A stretch of 8,420 bases of DNA. Source: an uncultured Solirubrobacter sp. (lineage in GTDB: Bacteria > Actinomycetota > Thermoleophilia > Solirubrobacterales > Solirubrobacteraceae). Positions within the stretch are counted from its first letter, which is position 1. Each line of letters opens with the position of its first letter. A model generated the notes under the pieces. That model was not told where the DNA came from, did not search any database, and was given only the letters and a program-made list of their open reading frames with translations. The stretch spans positions 1-8,420 of the forward strand of contig CALMNS010000270.1 of the NCBI GenBank assembly GCA_937871635.1, written 5' to 3'. Positions 6,399 to 8,420 of the stretch are shown one piece after another. Position numbers and translations under genes: made by a program.

Positions 6399-7190
6399 CT
6401 AGATCAGCTTCCTCTCGTCGAGCCACGCGACGATCTTCTCGACGGTCTCGTTCGTGTCCTCGTCCTCGATGATCTGGCCCGCCGACTTCGCGGGCGGATC
6501 GTGGAACGCGCCGCAGTGGGCGCGGGCGTTGTCGTAGCCGACGCGGTCGGGCGCGATGCCGACGTCGCCGGCCGCCACCTTCGCCAGCGGCTTCTTCTTG
6601 GCGCCCATGATCGCCTTGAGCGAGGGGTAGCGCGGCTCGTTGATCGCGTCGCCGACCGAGATCACGGCGGGGAGCTCGACGAGCACGGTGTCGTAGCCGT
6701 ACTCGGCCTGGCGCTCGCAGCGCAGCCTCCCGTCCTCCACGTCGATCTTGATGACCTGGGTGAGCGAGGGGGCCCGCAGGTGGTCGGCCACCACGGCGCC
6801 GATCGTGTAGCACTCGCCGTCGTCGGACTGCTGGCCGAGCAGGACGAGGTCGGGCGCCTCGGTGGCCAGCGCCTGGGCCAGCGCGTAGCCCGTGCCGTTG
6901 ACGTCCGAGCCGGCCAGCGCCTCGTCGGAGAGGTGCACCGAGCGGTCGGCGCCGAGCGAGACGGCCTTGTGCAGCGCCCGCAGGGCGGAGTCGGGGCCCA
7001 TGGTCACCGCGACCACCTCGTCGACCTCGAGCTCTCCTCCCTCCTTGAGCTGCATCGCCGCCTCGATGGCGTGCGTGTCGAACGGGTTGAGGTTCTTCTC
7101 GCCACTTCGGTCCATGCGCCCCGTCGAGGGGTCGATCCGCTTCTCGACGGCGGCATCCGGGACCTCTTTGACCAGGACGCAGATCTTCAC
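6399..7190 (-). CDS. etfB: Electron transfer flavoprotein beta subunit
   Basis: The beta subunit of ETF binds AMP and holds the docking loop for partner dehydrogenases. The 263 residues begin MKICVLVKEVPDAAVEKRID, typical of the family. NLNPFDTHAIEAA, VTMGPDSALRALHKAVSLGAD and LLGQQSDDGECYTIGAVVAD (the nucleotide-binding region) follow in order. The signature INEPRYPSLKAIMGAKKKPL lies near residues 181-200, and its loop is the recognition element for acyl-CoA dehydrogenases. The start is GTG at 7190, with AGAGGAGG 12 bases upstream (7203-7210), slightly far but the only good site. It is the first gene after the palindrome at 7241-7256 and the probable first cistron of etfB-etfA-ETF-QO. It could serve fatty-acid, branched-chain amino-acid or other acyl-CoA oxidation. 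Confidence 0.96.
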   Translation of the reverse strand: MKICVLVKEVPDAAVEKRIDPSTGRMDRSGEKNLNPFDTHAIEAAMQLKEGGELEVDEVVAVTMGPDSALRALHKAVSLGADRSVHLSDEALAGSDVNGTGYALAQALATEAPDLVLLGQQSDDGECYTIGAVVADHLRAPSLTQVIKIDVEDGRLRCERQAEYGYDTVLVELPAVISVGDAINEPRYPSLKAIMGAKKKPLAKVAAGDVGIAPDRVGYDNARAHCGAFHDPPAKSAGQIIEDEDTNETVEKIVAWLDERKLI

Positions 7191-7230
7191 GGTGGGGTCG
7201 GGCCTCCTCTAGCGGAACAGGCGTTCGGGC

Positions 7231-7256
7231 ATCGTACCGATTGACCGGTCGGTCAA
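7231..7256 (-). promoter_or_regulatory. Candidate etfB promoter with a TetR-type operator palindrome
   Basis: TTGACCG-GT-CGGTCAA (7241-7256) is a perfect inverted repeat with 7-base arms and a 2-base centre, the layout usual for TetR-family operators. Read toward etfB, its TTGACC could act as a -35 and TACGAT (7236-7231) as a -10. Their spacing of 14 bases is short, so a shifted -35 is possible. A repressor bound here would block transcription. The palindrome also covers the stop codon (7253-7255) of the upstream cobalamin-binding gene. The palindrome is certain; the promoter and TetR reading are inference. Confidence 0.55.
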
Positions 7257-7666
7257 GGGGATACGGAGCCGCGGATGAAGTCGATGATCTCCTGCGTCGA
7301 GGCACCGGGCGTGAAGACCTCCGCCACCCCCAGCGCCTTGAGCTCGGGGATGTCCTGCGCCGGGATCGTCCCGCCGACGGTGACCACGACGTCGCCCGCG
7401 TCCTGCGCGCGCAGCAGCTCGACGATGCGCGGGACGAGCGTCATGTGGGCGCCGGAGAGGATGGAGAGGCCGACCGCGTCGGCGTCCTCCTGCAGCACCG
7501 TCTCGACGATCTGCTCCGGCGTCTGGTGCAGGCCGGTGTAGATGACCTCCATCCCGGCGTCGCGCAGCGCCCGGGCGATGATCTTGGCGCCACGGTCGTG
7601 CCCGTCGAGGCCGGGCTTGGCCACGACGACGCGGATCTTGGCGGTGGAGGGCTCGGCGGTGGCCAT
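7253..7666 (-). CDS. Stand-alone cobalamin (B12)-binding protein, methylmalonyl-CoA mutase C-terminal type
   Basis: The 137 residues form a single B12-binding Rossmann-like domain of the kind found at the C-terminus of methylmalonyl-CoA mutase. KPGLDGHDRGAK holds the DxHxxG signature (Asp21, His23, Gly26), with His23 as lower axial cobalt ligand. SILSGAH gives SxL (Ser68, Leu70), and TVGGTIP gives the GG (98-99) that contacts the nucleotide tail. In this family the domain may be the small subunit of a two-part acyl-CoA mutase (methylmalonyl-, isobutyryl- or ethylmalonyl-CoA); no large subunit lies in the window. The start is ATG at 7666: the frame is open up to 7807, but that extension overlaps the serine hydrolase and lacks family features. 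It follows the hydrolase stop by 11 bases with no clear ribosome-binding site. A B12-dependent sensor is less likely. Confidence 0.9.
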   Translation of the reverse strand: MATAEPSTAKIRVVVAKPGLDGHDRGAKIIARALRDAGMEVIYTGLHQTPEQIVETVLQEDADAVGLSILSGAHMTLVPRIVELLRAQDAGDVVVTVGGTIPAQDIPELKALGVAEVFTPGASTQEIIDFIRGSVSP

Positions 7667-7677
7667 TGGACCGGGAA

Positions 7678-8420
7678 CTATCGCACCTCGGCGAGCACGG
7701 CGGGCAGAGGCGGGGCGCCGGGGGGCGAGCCCAGGTCGGCGCCGAGGAGCTCGGCGGTCCACGCCATCCCGAGCCCCATCCCCACGCAGGCCGGGTGGTC
7801 GGGCCACTCCTCCCGCGGCCCCCCGTCGGTGAAGACGGCGACCGAGAGCCGCCGCCCGCCGGGGAGCAGCAGGACGCCGGCGTCATGGCGCACCGCGCCC
7901 GCCGTCCCCGTCTTGTGGGCGAACGCGACGTCCTCGCCCACCCAGCGCGCCAGCGAGCGGCGGTCCTGCTGGCCGACCAGGAGATCGACCGCCCGGGGGA
8001 CGGCGAGCAGCGCCTCGACGAGCTCGGCGTGCTCCTGCGCGGTCGTCACTCCCAGGCCGGCGGGCGTCGGCAGGCCGGGATCGGCTCCCGCCTCCCCCGC
8101 CCCCGACCAGCCCGGGCGGACCGCGCCGACCCACGCCCGCATCCGGGTCCGCAGGCCCCGGGCGGCGAGCCGGGCGTTGACCGCCTCGAGGCCGCCGCAG
8201 GCCTCGAGCACGACGTTCGTCGCCGTGTTGTCGCTCAGCACGGTCATCAGTCGCAGGAGGTCGGCGAGCGGCAGGCCGCCGGGGACGGCGAGGCCGGCGA
8301 GCACCCCGTCGCCGCCGCAGCGCAGGTCGTCGGCGACCGCCACCGGCCGGTCGAGGTCGAGCCTGCCCGCCTCGGCGTCCTCGAGCGCGAGGGCCAGCAG
8401 GAAGGTCTTGACCATGCTCG
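7678..8420 (-). CDS. Serine hydrolase of the class A beta-lactamase fold, 5' end cut off
   Basis: This penicillin-recognising-type serine hydrolase is cut at its N-terminus by the right edge. The codon at 8416-8418 is AGC, so the visible reading opens Ser-Met-Val-Lys, the SxxK catalytic motif. The Met at 8415 is therefore internal and not a start. Counting from that Met, SDN is at 61-63 (VLSDNTATN) and KTG at 168-170 (FAHKTGTAG), in the order and spacing of class A beta-lactamases. No ExxLN containing the deacylating Glu166 is visible between them: the stretch around RPGWSGAGEAGADPG is Gly/Ala-rich and different. It could be a weak beta-lactamase, a carboxypeptidase- or esterase-like enzyme, or a penicillin-binding protein. 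A signal peptide, if present, lies outside the window. It ends 11 bases before the cobalamin-binding gene and may share its transcript. Confidence 0.85.
   Translation of the reverse strand, partial: SMVKTFLLALALEDAEAGRLDLDRPVAVADDLRCGGDGVLAGLAVPGGLPLADLLRLMTVLSDNTATNVVLEACGGLEAVNARLAARGLRTRMRAWVGAVRPGWSGAGEAGADPGLPTPAGLGVTTAQEHAELVEALLAVPRAVDLLVGQQDRRSLARWVGEDVAFAHKTGTAGAVRHDAGVLLLPGGRRLSVAVFTDGGPREEWPDHPACVGMGLGMAWTAELLGADLGSPPGAPPLPAVLAEVR

Noticed and set aside
7667..7807. Longer start for the cobalamin-binding protein at 7807
   Set aside because: The extension lies inside the serine hydrolase gene, is Arg/Pro/Ala-rich, and adds nothing recognisable. The B12 domain begins shortly after the Met at 7666.

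Overview
The window is GC-rich throughout and its strong third-position GC bias opens long spurious frames on the opposite strand. GTG starts are common, genes are tightly packed, and the rpmE-prfA-prmC order is intact. Together these suggest a high-GC Gram-positive bacterium (Actinomycetota). A deep-branching class such as Thermoleophilia is possible, but that is only a guess. I see no tRNA, rRNA, CRISPR array, insertion sequence or phage gene. The longest stretch without a gene is 587-767 (181 bases).

Region 1 (1-2084, minus strand) is a translation-termination module. It runs rpmE (ribosomal protein bL31, zinc-binding form), then prfA (release factor 1), then prmC (the methyltransferase that modifies the release-factor GGQ glutamine). 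prmC is cut by the left edge. The prfA-prmC gap holds two hairpins, including a striking long one at 646-699 built from GCTAGC repeats.

Region 2 (2104-2889, plus strand) holds the only plus-strand gene, an alpha/beta-hydrolase with an aspartate nucleophile (epoxide hydrolase or haloalkane dehalogenase type). It diverges from rpmE with only 19 bases between the start codons, and a perfect palindrome lies over its first codons. At its other end it converges on the next gene, and the two share a CTAG that supplies both stop codons.

Region 3 (2886-8420, minus strand) is one directional block. In transcription order it holds a penicillin-recognising-type serine hydrolase (cut by the right edge), a stand-alone cobalamin-binding domain of the methylmalonyl-CoA mutase type, etfB, etfA, an ETF:quinone oxidoreductase, and a secreted CARDB-like protein. 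EtfBA collects electrons from acyl-CoA dehydrogenases and similar enzymes, and ETF-QO passes them to the quinone pool. The cobalamin protein points to neighbouring acyl-CoA chemistry (propionyl-CoA or branched-chain carbon). A perfect TTGACCG-GT-CGGTCAA palindrome at 7241-7256, just upstream of etfB, looks like a TetR-type operator.

Most of the window is ordinary core metabolism and translation. The points most worth a second look are the missing fourth cluster cysteine in ETF-QO, the long hairpin between prfA and prmC, the two palindromic operator candidates, and the serine hydrolase that lacks a recognisable class A Glu166 motif. I found no convincing evidence of a wholly new system.
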